The notes under the pieces are model-generated. The model searched no databases. It was not told where the DNA came from and saw nothing but the letters and a program-made list of their open reading frames with translations. Position numbers and translations under genes: made by a program. From JANQRZ01 sp965214485 (GTDB lineage: Bacteria > Bacteroidota > Rhodothermia > Rhodothermales > JANQRZ01), in contig CBDCBW010000014.1 in NCBI GenBank assembly GCA_965214485.1, positions 1-64,000 on the forward strand: DNA of 64,000 bases, given 5' to 3'. Shown piece after piece: positions 12,439-19,926 of this stretch. Position 1 is the first letter of the stretch; every line of letters begins with the position of its first letter.

Positions 12439-13296
12439 ATGAAGCTCCCCTACGCCCTCGCCCGCCGGTTCGTCGCCGGCGAGACGCTCGACGCGGCGCT
12501 CCCCGCCGTCCGTGACCTCCGCGCCGACGGCCTCCTCGTCACCCTCGACCTGCTCGGCGAGGACGTGGCCGACCGGGCGAAGGCCGAGGGCTACGCGGTC
12601 GAGTACATCCGCATCCTGCGCATCGTCGCCTCCGAGGAGAGCGAGCTGCCGCCCAACATCTCGATCAAGCTCTCGATGATCGGGCAGCGGATCGACCGCG
12701 ACTTCTGCCTGATGAACCTCCGCCGCGTCCTCGACGAGGCGAAGCAGCTCGGGGCCTTCGTCCGGCTCGACATGGAGGGCTCCGACCTCACCGGCTCCAC
12801 GCTCGGCCTGTTCGAGGAGGTCTACCCGGACTACCCGGACAACGTCGGCGTGGTCCTGCAAGCCTACCTCCACCGGACCGAGGAAGACGTGGCGCGGATG
12901 TGCCAGCTCAAGGCCCGCGTCCGGCTGTGCAAGGGGGCCTACAAGGAGCCGCCGGAGATCGCCTACCAGACGATGCCGGAGATCCGCACCAACTTCAAGC
13001 ACCTCGCCCGGCGGCTCATCACCGAGGCCCGCTACCCCGGCATCGCCACGCACGACGACGAGCTGATCGAGTCGGTCAAAACGTTCGTCCGCGCCGAGGG
13101 CATCTCGCCGGACGCCTTCGAGTTCCAGATGCTCTACGGCCTCCGCCCGGAGACGCAGCGCGCGCTCGTCGCCGAGGGCTACAACGTCCGGGTCTACGTC
13201 CCCTACGGCACCGAGTGGGGGCCGTACTTCACCCGGCGGCTGCGCGAGCGCAAGGAGAACGTCTGGTTCATCGCCAGCACCTTTTTCCGCCGCTAG
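12439..13296 (+). CDS. proline dehydrogenase (monofunctional)
   Basis: A 285-residue FAD enzyme oxidising proline to 1-pyrroline-5-carboxylate. The (beta/alpha)8 barrel shows SIKLSMIG, RLDMEGSDLT, LQAYLHRTEED, RLCKGAYKEPPEIAY and ATHDDELIE, and the substrate-binding C-terminus YVPYGTEWGPYFTRRLRERK with the paired arginines. Length equals the short monofunctional enzymes (Thermus type) rather than bifunctional PutA. No P5C dehydrogenase is adjacent. It lies 36 bp after the PLP enzyme gene and is convergent with the Uma2 gene. Confidence 0.95.
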   Translation: MKLPYALARRFVAGETLDAALPAVRDLRADGLLVTLDLLGEDVADRAKAEGYAVEYIRILRIVASEESELPPNISIKLSMIGQRIDRDFCLMNLRRVLDEAKQLGAFVRLDMEGSDLTGSTLGLFEEVYPDYPDNVGVVLQAYLHRTEEDVARMCQLKARVRLCKGAYKEPPEIAYQTMPEIRTNFKHLARRLITEARYPGIATHDDELIESVKTFVRAEGISPDAFEFQMLYGLRPETQRALVAEGYNVRVYVPYGTEWGPYFTRRLRERKENVWFIASTFFRR

Positions 13297-13305
13297 CCGA
13301 CCTCG

Positions 13306-13857
13306 CTACCCGAAGAGGTCGGCGACGGTCAGCGCCAAGCCCGGCATCAGCGGGGTCGAGAGCGCGTCGCCCGCCTCGGCCTCGGCAGCGCGCTCGTAGG
13401 TGCCCGGACCGGCCGGCCGGAACACCTGCACCTGGTCGATCACCGGGTCGAGCACCCAGTACTCGGCCACGCCGAAGCGCGCGTAGAGCGCCCGCTTGCG
13501 GACCAAGTCGGTCCGGCGCGTGCTCTCGGAGAGGACCTCACACACCAAGTCCGGCGCGCCCTTGCAGTTGACCTCGTCCACGATGCGGAGCCGGTCGGCG
13601 GCGACGAAGAGCACGTCCGGCTGCACGACGTCGTAGTCCGAGAGCTGCACGTCGAACGGCGCGACGAACACCTCGCCCAGCCCGTGCTCGCGGACGTGCT
13701 GTTTGAGGAGGAGCGCGAGTTCGAGAACGACGCGCTGATGTTTGGTGATGGGGGCAGGACTCATGACTTCCTCTCCGTCGATGATCTCGTGGCGGCGGCC
13801 GTCCGGGGGGATGAGCGCGTAGTCTTCGTAGGTGAGCTTGAGGGTCTCGGTCTGCAT
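13306..13857 (-). CDS. Uma2 family (DUF820) restriction-endonuclease-fold protein
   Basis: A 183-residue protein of the Uma2 family, which has a PD-(D/E)xK nuclease-like fold. The expected elements are YEDYALIPPDGRRHEIIDGE near the N-terminus, VQPDVLFV supplying the catalytic Asp, APDLVCEVLSEST supplying E-x-L, and KRALYARFGVAEYWVLDP. The biological role of the family is unknown; copies are abundant in cyanobacteria and appear sporadically elsewhere, so recent transfer is possible. It stands alone, converging with proline dehydrogenase over 9 bp. Confidence 0.9.
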   Translation of the reverse strand: MQTETLKLTYEDYALIPPDGRRHEIIDGEEVMSPAPITKHQRVVLELALLLKQHVREHGLGEVFVAPFDVQLSDYDVVQPDVLFVAADRLRIVDEVNCKGAPDLVCEVLSESTRRTDLVRKRALYARFGVAEYWVLDPVIDQVQVFRPAGPGTYERAAEAEAGDALSTPLMPGLALTVADLFG

Positions 13858-13916
13858 GGCGTTGTTGCTGAAAGTCGTGAGAGAAGATAGGGCTTCAGCG
13901 TGACGGCCTCGACCGC

Positions 13917-13950
13917 TTGACTCCTAGAGGGTTGCGCTTTTATATTTTTG
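13917..13950 (+). promoter_or_regulatory. candidate Bacteroidota-type promoter for the lipoprotein gene at 14004
   Basis: TATTTTTG at 13943-13950 matches the TAnnTTTG -7 element exactly and sits in an unusually AT-rich patch. A TTG at 13917-13919 is a possible -33 element, although the 21-23-bp spacing is slightly long. A transcript starting near 13957 would exclude the in-frame upstream start at 13917 and supports the ATG at 14004. Confidence 0.5.
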
Positions 13951-14003
13951 CCCGTCTCGTAGCAGGCACCGCGGCTCGCTCTCGTCCTAACCTCCTGTGT
14001 CCA

Positions 14004-14870
14004 ATGTTCACACTACACCCCGACCGCCCTGCGCGACTCCTCGCCTTCGCGCTCGCACTCACCCTGCCCCTCACCTTCACCGCCTGCGACTCCGGCGACG
14101 ATTCCGACAGCGGTGACCTCGCCGGCACCTGGTTCTCGGACGCCGGCAGCGCGTTCGGCTTTGAGGCCTACATCCGCATCACATCCGACGGCGACGACTA
14201 CGACGTCGAGTCCCGTGACTACAACCTCAACGAAGAGTGCTTCTTCGATACGGAGTCTGGCCGCCTCGAAGCGCTCGGCGGTGATCGATACCGACTCGTC
14301 GGAGGCGACCTTGCTGACGATGAAGCTACCATCACGAGGTCGAGCAACCGGCTGACCATCGACTACGACGACGACGAGTTGCCAACCATCGTCTATGAAC
14401 AGTCGGATCGATCCTCATTCACGCCCGAATGTGACGACGACCCCGACCCGCCGATTCCAGGCGGAAGCGTATCTTTTAGAGTAGACGGGGTTACTTACAG
14501 CTACGACGACCTCGCTCTTCTCAATGGGTATTTTTATGACCCGCTAACGATGGTCGATGTACTATTGCTTTTCGGTCCTCCCACAGGGCAACGACGGCTC
14601 AACGTTAGAGGTATTGGTTTATCAGAAGTAGGTACATATGAATTCAACGGACTCGGTGATCCCGATACCACTGGGGTCTTGGGCGGATGGCAAGAAGAAG
14701 CAAGCCTGTTTTCTTCGGGCCAGACGCCTGGCGTCCCGGGAGAGCTTGTCATCACCCAACTCACAGCTACCCGCATCACAGGCATGTTCTCCTTCGTCGC
14801 GACTGACGAATCTGGGGAGACCCGCAGCATAACGGACGGCAGGTTCGACATGGAGATTTTCAAGAACTGA
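14004..14870 (+). CDS. lipoprotein with DUF6252-like C-terminal domain
   Basis: A 288-residue secreted lipoprotein. The signal ends in LPLTFTAC and is followed by an acidic DSGDDSDSGD linker. Residues about 40-140 form a first beta-rich domain. Residues about 150-288 (VSFRVDGVTY, then VRGIGL, GTYEF, ITGMFSFVATDESGE and ITDGRFDMEIF) resemble the DUF6252-like lipoprotein at 4356-4856. Base composition falls well below the window average in the 3' half (about 14460-14640), with codons such as TTA and ATA, which hints at acquired or fast-evolving sequence. Function unknown. Confidence 0.75.
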   Translation: MFTLHPDRPARLLAFALALTLPLTFTACDSGDDSDSGDLAGTWFSDAGSAFGFEAYIRITSDGDDYDVESRDYNLNEECFFDTESGRLEALGGDRYRLVGGDLADDEATITRSSNRLTIDYDDDELPTIVYEQSDRSSFTPECDDDPDPPIPGGSVSFRVDGVTYSYDDLALLNGYFYDPLTMVDVLLLFGPPTGQRRLNVRGIGLSEVGTYEFNGLGDPDTTGVLGGWQEEASLFSSGQTPGVPGELVITQLTATRITGMFSFVATDESGETRSITDGRFDMEIFKN

Positions 14871-14903
14871 ATTCCCTAGCCTGATCGCTGCACCGGCAAC
14901 CGA

Positions 14904-17897
14904 TCAGGCTACGGCTTCACTTTCCTCCGGCTCCTCTTCGGGCCCCTCCTCCACCTCGTCCGTTTCCAGCTCGTCGTCGCCCGTCAGGTCGTCGAGGTCC
15001 ACAGCTGCGGAGCCTGTGGTGAGCGAAGCCGAACCATCGCCGCCGTGGGCGTCCGCGCTTCGGGCTAGCTCCTCGGCGACGAACGCGGCCGTCGGCGTGG
15101 CGGCCTCGGCGAGCGCCTCGGGCGTGCCGGCGAAGAGGAGGTGGCCGCCGGCCTCGCCGCCGTCGGGGCCGAGGTCGATGACGTGATCGGCGACCTTCAT
15201 CACGTCCGTGTTGTGCTCGATCACGAGCACCGTGTTGCCCTTCTCGACCAGGGCCTGGAGCACGCGGAGCAGGTGGCGGATGTCCTCGAAGTGGAGGCCG
15301 GTCGTCGGCTCGTCGAGGATGTAGACCGTCGAGCCGGTGCCGGGGCGGGAGAGCTCCTTCGAGAGCTTGACCCGCTGCGCCTCGCCGCCGGAGAGCGTCG
15401 TGGCCTGCTGCCCGAGGCGGACGTAGCCCAGCCCGACGGCGTCGAGCGTGCGGAGCTTGCGGGCGATGCGCGGGACGGCCTCGAAGAACGCCAGCGCCTC
15501 CGAAACCGGCATCTCCAGCACCTCGGCGATGGTCCGGCCCTTGTACCGGATCTCCAGCGTCTCGGGGTTGTAGCGCTTGCCCTTGCAGGTCTCGCAGGCG
15601 ACGTAGACGTCCGGCAGGAAGTTCATCTCGAGCTTCACGATGCCCGCGCCCTTGCACGTCTCGCAGCGCCCGCCCTTCGTGTTGAACGAGAACCGGCCCG
15701 GCTTGTAGCCCCGGATCTGCGCCTCGGGAAGCTGGGCGAAGAGGTCGCGGATGTAGGTGAAGAGGCCGGTGTAGGTCGCCGGGTTCGAGCGCGGCGTCCG
15801 GCCGATCGGCGACTGGTCGATGGCGATGACCTTGTCGGCGTGCTCCAGCCCGGTGAGGTCGTCGTACGGGAGGGGGACGCGCTGGGCGTTGTGGAAGTGC
15901 TGCGCCAGGACCGGGTAGAGCGTCTGATTGACCAGCGACGACTTGCCCGACCCGGAGACGCCGGTGACGCAGGTGAACGTCCCGAGCGGGAGCCGGAAGG
16001 TGACGTCTTTGAGGTTGTGCCCGCGCGCGCCCTCCAAGACGATCTCGTGCCCGTTGCCGGCGCGGCGCTGGGCCGGAACGGGAATCTGCCGGTCGCCCGT
16101 CAGGTACGCCACCGTGAGACTGTCCGCTGCTGACCTACGCGCCAGCTCGCCCGGCGTGCCCGCGCCGAGGACGTGCCCGCCGTACTCGCCCGCGCCCGGC
16201 CCGAGGTCCACGACGAAGTCCGCCGCCTCGATCATCTCGCGGTCGTGCTCGACGACGAGGACCGAGTTGCCCAGGTCGCGGAGGTTGCGGAGCGAGGCGA
16301 TGAGCTTGCCGTTGTCGCGCGGGTGCAGCCCGATGCTCGGCTCGTCGAGGACGTAGAGCACGCCCGTCAGTTGGGTCCCGATCTGGGTCGCGAGGCGGAT
16401 GCGCTGGCTCTCGCCGCCGGAGAGCGTCCGCGCCGTCCGGTCGAGCGTCAGGTAGTCCAGCCCGACGTTCAGCAGGAAGTCCAGCCGCTCGGCGATCTCC
16501 TTCACCACCGGCTCGCCGATGGTGGCCTGCCGGCCCGTCAGCTCTAGCTCATCGAACCAGGCCCGGAGACTCCGCAGGTCTTGCTGAACGAGGTCGGCAA
16601 TCGAGGCGTCGCCGTCGTAGGTGCCCGTGTTGCCGATCCGGTAGCTGAGGCTCTCGGGCTTGAGGCGGCCGCCGCCGCAGCTCCGGCACGGGCGGACGCG
16701 CATGAACGCCTCGGCCCACTTCCTCTGGGTCGACGAGTTGGTGGTCCCGTGCGTGTGGGCGATGTGCTGGTACACCCCGCCGAAGCGGTGCTCGTACTTC
16801 ACCTCCCGGCCCTTGTACGCATAGACGATGTCGAACTGCTCGTCGCCCGCCCCGTCGAGAATGACGCCGAGCTGCTCGTCGGTCATCTTCCTGAGCGGCG
16901 TCTCGAAGTCGAACCCGTAGGCGTCGGCGACGGCGCGGAGCTGGGAGAACACCCAGACGTCGCGCGGCGCGCCGAGCGGGGCGAGACCGCCCTGGGCGAT
17001 GGTCTTCTTCGGGTTCGGGATGACCAGGTCGGGGTCGATCTCCTTGCGGACGCCGAGCCCGTTGCAGTCGGGGCACGCGCCGTAGGGGCTGTTGAAGCTA
17101 AACGTGTTGGGCGAGGGGTCGTCGTAGCTGAGGCCGCCCTCGGGGTCGGTGAGGTGGCGGCTCATCAGGCGGTCCTCGCCGCCGGGCACCGAGGCGATGA
17201 GCGTCCCGCCGCCCATCCCGAGGGCCAGCTCGACCGCCCGCGCGATCCGGGGCCGCGCGCCGTCCTTGACCACCAACCGGTCCACGACGACCTCGATGTC
17301 GTGGATGCGGTAGCGGTCCAGCTTCATGCCCTTCGCGATCTCGCGCAGGTCGCCGTCGACGCGGACGCGCTCGAAGCCCTGCCCGGCGAGCTGCTCGAAG
17401 AGGTCGCGGTAGTGCCCCTTGCGCCCGCGCACGACCGGCGCGAGGACGATCACCTTCGTGCCCTCGTCGAAGCCCAGGAGGGCGTCGATGATCTCGTCGT
17501 CGCTCTGCCGCTGCATCCGGCGGTGCGAGACGTGCGAGTAGGCGTCCGACGCCCGGGCGTAGAGCAGCCGGAGGAAGTCGTAGATCTCCGTCACCGTCCC
17601 GACCGTGCTCCGCGGGTTGCGGCTGACCGTCTTCTGCTCGATGGCGATGACCGGGCTGAGGCCGTCGATGAAGTCGATGTCGGGCCGCTCCATGACCCCG
17701 AGGAACTGCCTCGCGTAGGCGGACAGCGACTCCATGTAGCGCCGTTGCCCCTCAGCGTAGATCGTGTCGAAGGCGAGGCTCGACTTGCCGCTCCCGCTCA
17801 GGCCCGTGATCACGACGAGCTCGCCGCGCGGCAGGTCCAGGTCGATGTTCTGGAGATTGTGCTCGCGGGCACCGCGAATCGTGATCTGGTCGTCCAT
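14904..17897 (-). CDS. uvrA: excinuclease ABC subunit A
   Basis: A 997-residue UvrA, the damage-sensing ATPase of nucleotide excision repair. It has two ABC modules: Walker A GLSGSGKSSLAFDT and GVSGSGKSSLVNQT, signatures TLSGGESQRIRLA and TLSGGEAQRVKLS, and Walker B VLYVLDEPSIGLH and VYILDEPTTGLH. The second zinc finger is intact, with CETC and a second CETC pair about 20 residues later. In the first zinc module only the CPDC pair is present; the segment that should hold the first CxxC reads SRHLTDPEGG, so that finger lacks two ligands. The C-terminus is a strongly acidic tail of about 30 residues. It is transcribed alone. Confidence 0.97.
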   Translation of the reverse strand: MDDQITIRGAREHNLQNIDLDLPRGELVVITGLSGSGKSSLAFDTIYAEGQRRYMESLSAYARQFLGVMERPDIDFIDGLSPVIAIEQKTVSRNPRSTVGTVTEIYDFLRLLYARASDAYSHVSHRRMQRQSDDEIIDALLGFDEGTKVIVLAPVVRGRKGHYRDLFEQLAGQGFERVRVDGDLREIAKGMKLDRYRIHDIEVVVDRLVVKDGARPRIARAVELALGMGGGTLIASVPGGEDRLMSRHLTDPEGGLSYDDPSPNTFSFNSPYGACPDCNGLGVRKEIDPDLVIPNPKKTIAQGGLAPLGAPRDVWVFSQLRAVADAYGFDFETPLRKMTDEQLGVILDGAGDEQFDIVYAYKGREVKYEHRFGGVYQHIAHTHGTTNSSTQRKWAEAFMRVRPCRSCGGGRLKPESLSYRIGNTGTYDGDASIADLVQQDLRSLRAWFDELELTGRQATIGEPVVKEIAERLDFLLNVGLDYLTLDRTARTLSGGESQRIRLATQIGTQLTGVLYVLDEPSIGLHPRDNGKLIASLRNLRDLGNSVLVVEHDREMIEAADFVVDLGPGAGEYGGHVLGAGTPGELARRSAADSLTVAYLTGDRQIPVPAQRRAGNGHEIVLEGARGHNLKDVTFRLPLGTFTCVTGVSGSGKSSLVNQTLYPVLAQHFHNAQRVPLPYDDLTGLEHADKVIAIDQSPIGRTPRSNPATYTGLFTYIRDLFAQLPEAQIRGYKPGRFSFNTKGGRCETCKGAGIVKLEMNFLPDVYVACETCKGKRYNPETLEIRYKGRTIAEVLEMPVSEALAFFEAVPRIARKLRTLDAVGLGYVRLGQQATTLSGGEAQRVKLSKELSRPGTGSTVYILDEPTTGLHFEDIRHLLRVLQALVEKGNTVLVIEHNTDVMKVADHVIDLGPDGGEAGGHLLFAGTPEALAEAATPTAAFVAEELARSADAHGGDGSASLTTGSAAVDLDDLTGDDELETDEVEEGPEEEPEESEAVA

Positions 17898-18114
17898 GCA
17901 GGGAGAGAGCAGAGAGGAAAATGCCGGCGGCGGAAGAGGATTGAGAACCGGAGGGGTCGGGCTTCGTTCCGGCGCGAGCCGTCAGCAGGTTGAAGCCTCG
18001 GGCAAATTGAGCGGCCCGGAACCGCACGTCTCCGTTTTCCATCAATACGCCTCCCCTCTGCCACCCCCGCTTCACCCCCGGTGGCGCTCCTCTCCCTTCT
18101 CTCCCCATCCCACC

Positions 18115-18966
18115 ATGCAACGACTCGAAGGAAAAGCCGCGATCGTGACCGGAGCCGGCACCGGCATCGGCGAAGCGATCGCCCACAAGTTCGCGCTCGA
18201 AGGCGCGCACGTCCTCCTGAACGGCCTCCCCGACGACCCGCTCGGCGAGGTCGCCGACGCCATCCGCGAGCAGTATGACGTCCGCGTGGCTGTCTACGCG
18301 GGCGACGTGTCCGAGCAGAGCGAAGCCGAGGCCTGCGTACGCGCCGCAGTCAGCGAGTTCGGCAGGCTCGACGTGCTCGTCAACAACGCGGGCGTGCTGC
18401 CCGAGACCGGCGAGACGCAGGCGTACCCCGTTGAGGCGTTCGAGAGCCTGATCCGCAACAACACGTTTACGGCGTTCCACATGACGCGGGCGGCCCTGCC
18501 GGAGCTGCAGAAGACGCGCGGCTGCATCGTCTCGGCCGGCTCCGAGGCCGGCTACAACGGGACGCCGAGCTTCACGCCCTACGGCGCGACGAAGGCGTGG
18601 ATGCACGCCTTCATGAAGGGCGTCGCGGTGGAGCAGGCGAAGTACGGCGTCCGCGCCAACTGCGTCTGCCCCGGCCCCGTGGACACCGCGTGGACCCACA
18701 AAGAGACCGGCCCGATGGACGAGGAGATGGAGCAGATGATCGTCGACTCGACCCCGCTCGGGCGGCGCGGCACGACCGAGGAGATGGCGAACGTCTACGC
18801 CTTCCTCGCCAGCGACGAGGCGAGCTACGTCACCGGCACCCTCGTCCTCGTCGACGGCGGGATCACGGTCGCCCACGGCAACGTCGGCACCGACACGCCG
18901 GACGACATCGCGCAGCCGCCGAAGGGCCGGCTCCGGCTCTCGCACCAGCTCGAAGGCAACGCGTGA
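18115..18966 (+). CDS. SDR family oxidoreductase
   Basis: A 283-residue classical short-chain dehydrogenase. It has the cofactor motif TGAGTGIG at residues 12-19, NNAG at about 90, a Ser in VSAGSEAG and the catalytic YGATK, then PGPVDTAW. It is probably NAD(P)-dependent; the substrate is unknown. The C-terminus extends past the usual GG end into GTDTPDDIAQPPKGRLRLSHQ. The last 50 bp of the gene recur in diverged form at 19778-19828. The ATG at 18115 directly precedes the cofactor-binding fold; the longer upstream frame overlaps the uvrA 5' end on the other strand. Confidence 0.92.
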   Translation: MQRLEGKAAIVTGAGTGIGEAIAHKFALEGAHVLLNGLPDDPLGEVADAIREQYDVRVAVYAGDVSEQSEAEACVRAAVSEFGRLDVLVNNAGVLPETGETQAYPVEAFESLIRNNTFTAFHMTRAALPELQKTRGCIVSAGSEAGYNGTPSFTPYGATKAWMHAFMKGVAVEQAKYGVRANCVCPGPVDTAWTHKETGPMDEEMEQMIVDSTPLGRRGTTEEMANVYAFLASDEASYVTGTLVLVDGGITVAHGNVGTDTPDDIAQPPKGRLRLSHQLEGNA

Positions 18967-18972
18967 GCGCCT

Positions 18973-19006
18973 GCGGGTCGCCCCGTGCCTGCCGAGGGCG
19001 ACCCGC
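18973..19006 (+). terminator. stem-loop downstream of the SDR gene
   Basis: A perfect 10-bp stem (GCGGGTCGCC/GGCGACCCGC) with a 14-nt loop begins 6 bp after the stop codon. There is no T-run, so its terminator role is uncertain. Confidence 0.45.
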
Positions 19007-19075
19007 GTCGCCGAGGGTCAGGTAAGGCGCTTCCCACGCAGTGAGGTCAGGCTACCCACTGTCGCCAAGCCACCC

Positions 19076-19116
19076 CCGTTGGTAGAGACGCCTCGCCGTG
19101 GCGTCTCTACCAACGG
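19076..19116. repeat. 17-bp perfect inverted repeat (GTAGAGACGCC-type palindrome)
   Basis: Arms CCGTTGGTAGAGACGCC and its exact complement enclose a 7-nt TCGCCGT loop. The core GTAGAGACG...CGTCTCTAC belongs to a palindromic repeat type seen dispersed in cyanobacteria and other phyla. It lies between the SDR and the small gene at 19215. Confidence 0.9.
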
Positions 19117-19214
19117 CCCAGTCAGCCTCCCGGCATCCTGTCAGCGCAGCGACACAAGGCGTCGGTGAGGCCGCTCGCCGTGGCGTAGCTTACTCCAACC
19201 CGACCGCGGAGACC

Positions 19215-19487
19215 ATGCCCACGCGCAGCGACACCCACCCCGACGCCGAGCGTACCCACCCCGACGCCGAGCGTACCCACATCCGGCTTCTGCGCGAGGC
19301 TGGGATGGCACGCCGCCTCGGCCTCGCCTTCAAGCTGACGCAACAGGCGCTCGCGCTTTCGGACGAGGCGCTCCGACGACGCCATCCGGAGCTGTCCAGC
19401 GAAGAGCGGCTCCTGCACACCGTCGCCCTCCGCTATGGCGAGGACTTGGCCCGATGCCTGCGCGCCGACCTCGAACGACGACGCTGA
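19215..19487 (+). CDS. small hypothetical protein, partner of the nucleotidyltransferase remnant
   Basis: A predicted 90-residue soluble, Arg-rich helical protein that I do not recognise by name. Residues 8-22 are a perfect two-copy heptad HPDAERT (21-bp tandem repeat in DNA), probably a slippage expansion. The rest (REAGMARRLGLAFKLTQQAL, LRRRHPELSSEERLLHTVALRYGEDLAR) looks like the small helical ORFs found directly 5' of nucleotidyltransferase-like genes. Its stop is 6 bp before the remnant at 19494, so the two once formed an operon. A toxin-antitoxin or defence role is only a guess. Confidence 0.6.
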   Translation: MPTRSDTHPDAERTHPDAERTHIRLLREAGMARRLGLAFKLTQQALALSDEALRRRHPELSSEERLLHTVALRYGEDLARCLRADLERRR

Positions 19488-19493
19488 CGCCTC

Positions 19494-19770
19494 ATGACCG
19501 ACCCGGACCTGCTGGCCGCGCTGCGCCCCGTCCTCGCCGCGTTCGAGCACCTCGGCGTGGAGTATTTCGGTGGTGCTCCACAAGCTGCTCTGGTACCGGA
19601 TGGGCGACGAGGTCTCCGAGCGCCAGTGGCTCGATGTGCTCGGCGTGCTCAAGGTGCAAGGCGAGGCGCTCGACGGGGCTTACCTGCGCCGGTGGGCCGC
19701 CGCGCTCGACGTGTCCGACCTGCTTCGCCGAGCGCTCGGCGACGCGGACCTGTCATTGCCAGAAACCTGA
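19494..19770 (+). pseudogene. nucleotidyltransferase-like gene with internal deletion and frameshift
   Basis: The first 25 codons (MTDPDLLAALRPVLAAFEHL then GVEYF) match the start of MNT-type nucleotidyltransferase-like proteins. Immediately after, in another frame from 19570, comes VVLHKLLWYRMGDEVSERQW and the rest of a typical C-terminus, ending at 19770. The whole middle, including the GGS and DxD catalytic region, is missing at a junction near 19568. The simplest reading is a deletion that fused both ends out of frame. The product would be inactive. Confidence 0.7.
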
Positions 19771-19777
19771 AATCCAG

Positions 19778-19828
19778 CAGCCCGAGGGTCGGCTCCGGCT
19801 CTCGCACCAACTCGGAGGCAATGCGTAG
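19778..19828 (+). pseudogene. diverged copy of the 3' end of the SDR gene at 18115
   Basis: About 50 bp encoding PEGRLRLSHQLGGNA and a stop closely match the last 50 bp of the SDR gene (PKGRLRLSHQLEGNA). Differences are largely synonymous plus one Glu-to-Gly change and a 3-bp gap. No start codon or upstream SDR sequence is present. It flanks the small gene and nucleotidyltransferase remnant on the side opposite the intact SDR. Confidence 0.75.
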
Positions 19829-19926
19829 CGGGGAACCGTAGCGGGGAACCGTAGCGCGCTATTCCCCGACCCTTCAAGACCCGGCGGCACCGGGCGGCGT
19901 ACACCCCGCCGACCTTCGCCCCCCGT

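Noticed and set aside
13917..14003. Earlier start for the second lipoprotein gene
   Set aside because: The codons include the candidate -7 promoter element, and the lipoprotein signal begins only at 14004.
16581..17993. Plus-strand frames opposite uvrA
   Set aside because: No motif or signal is present, and uvrA occupies the region with complete family conservation.
19215..19770. Active toxin-antitoxin or MNT/HEPN defence pair
   Set aside because: The nucleotidyltransferase part lacks its catalytic region and is frameshifted, and the small protein has no HEPN motif that I can see.
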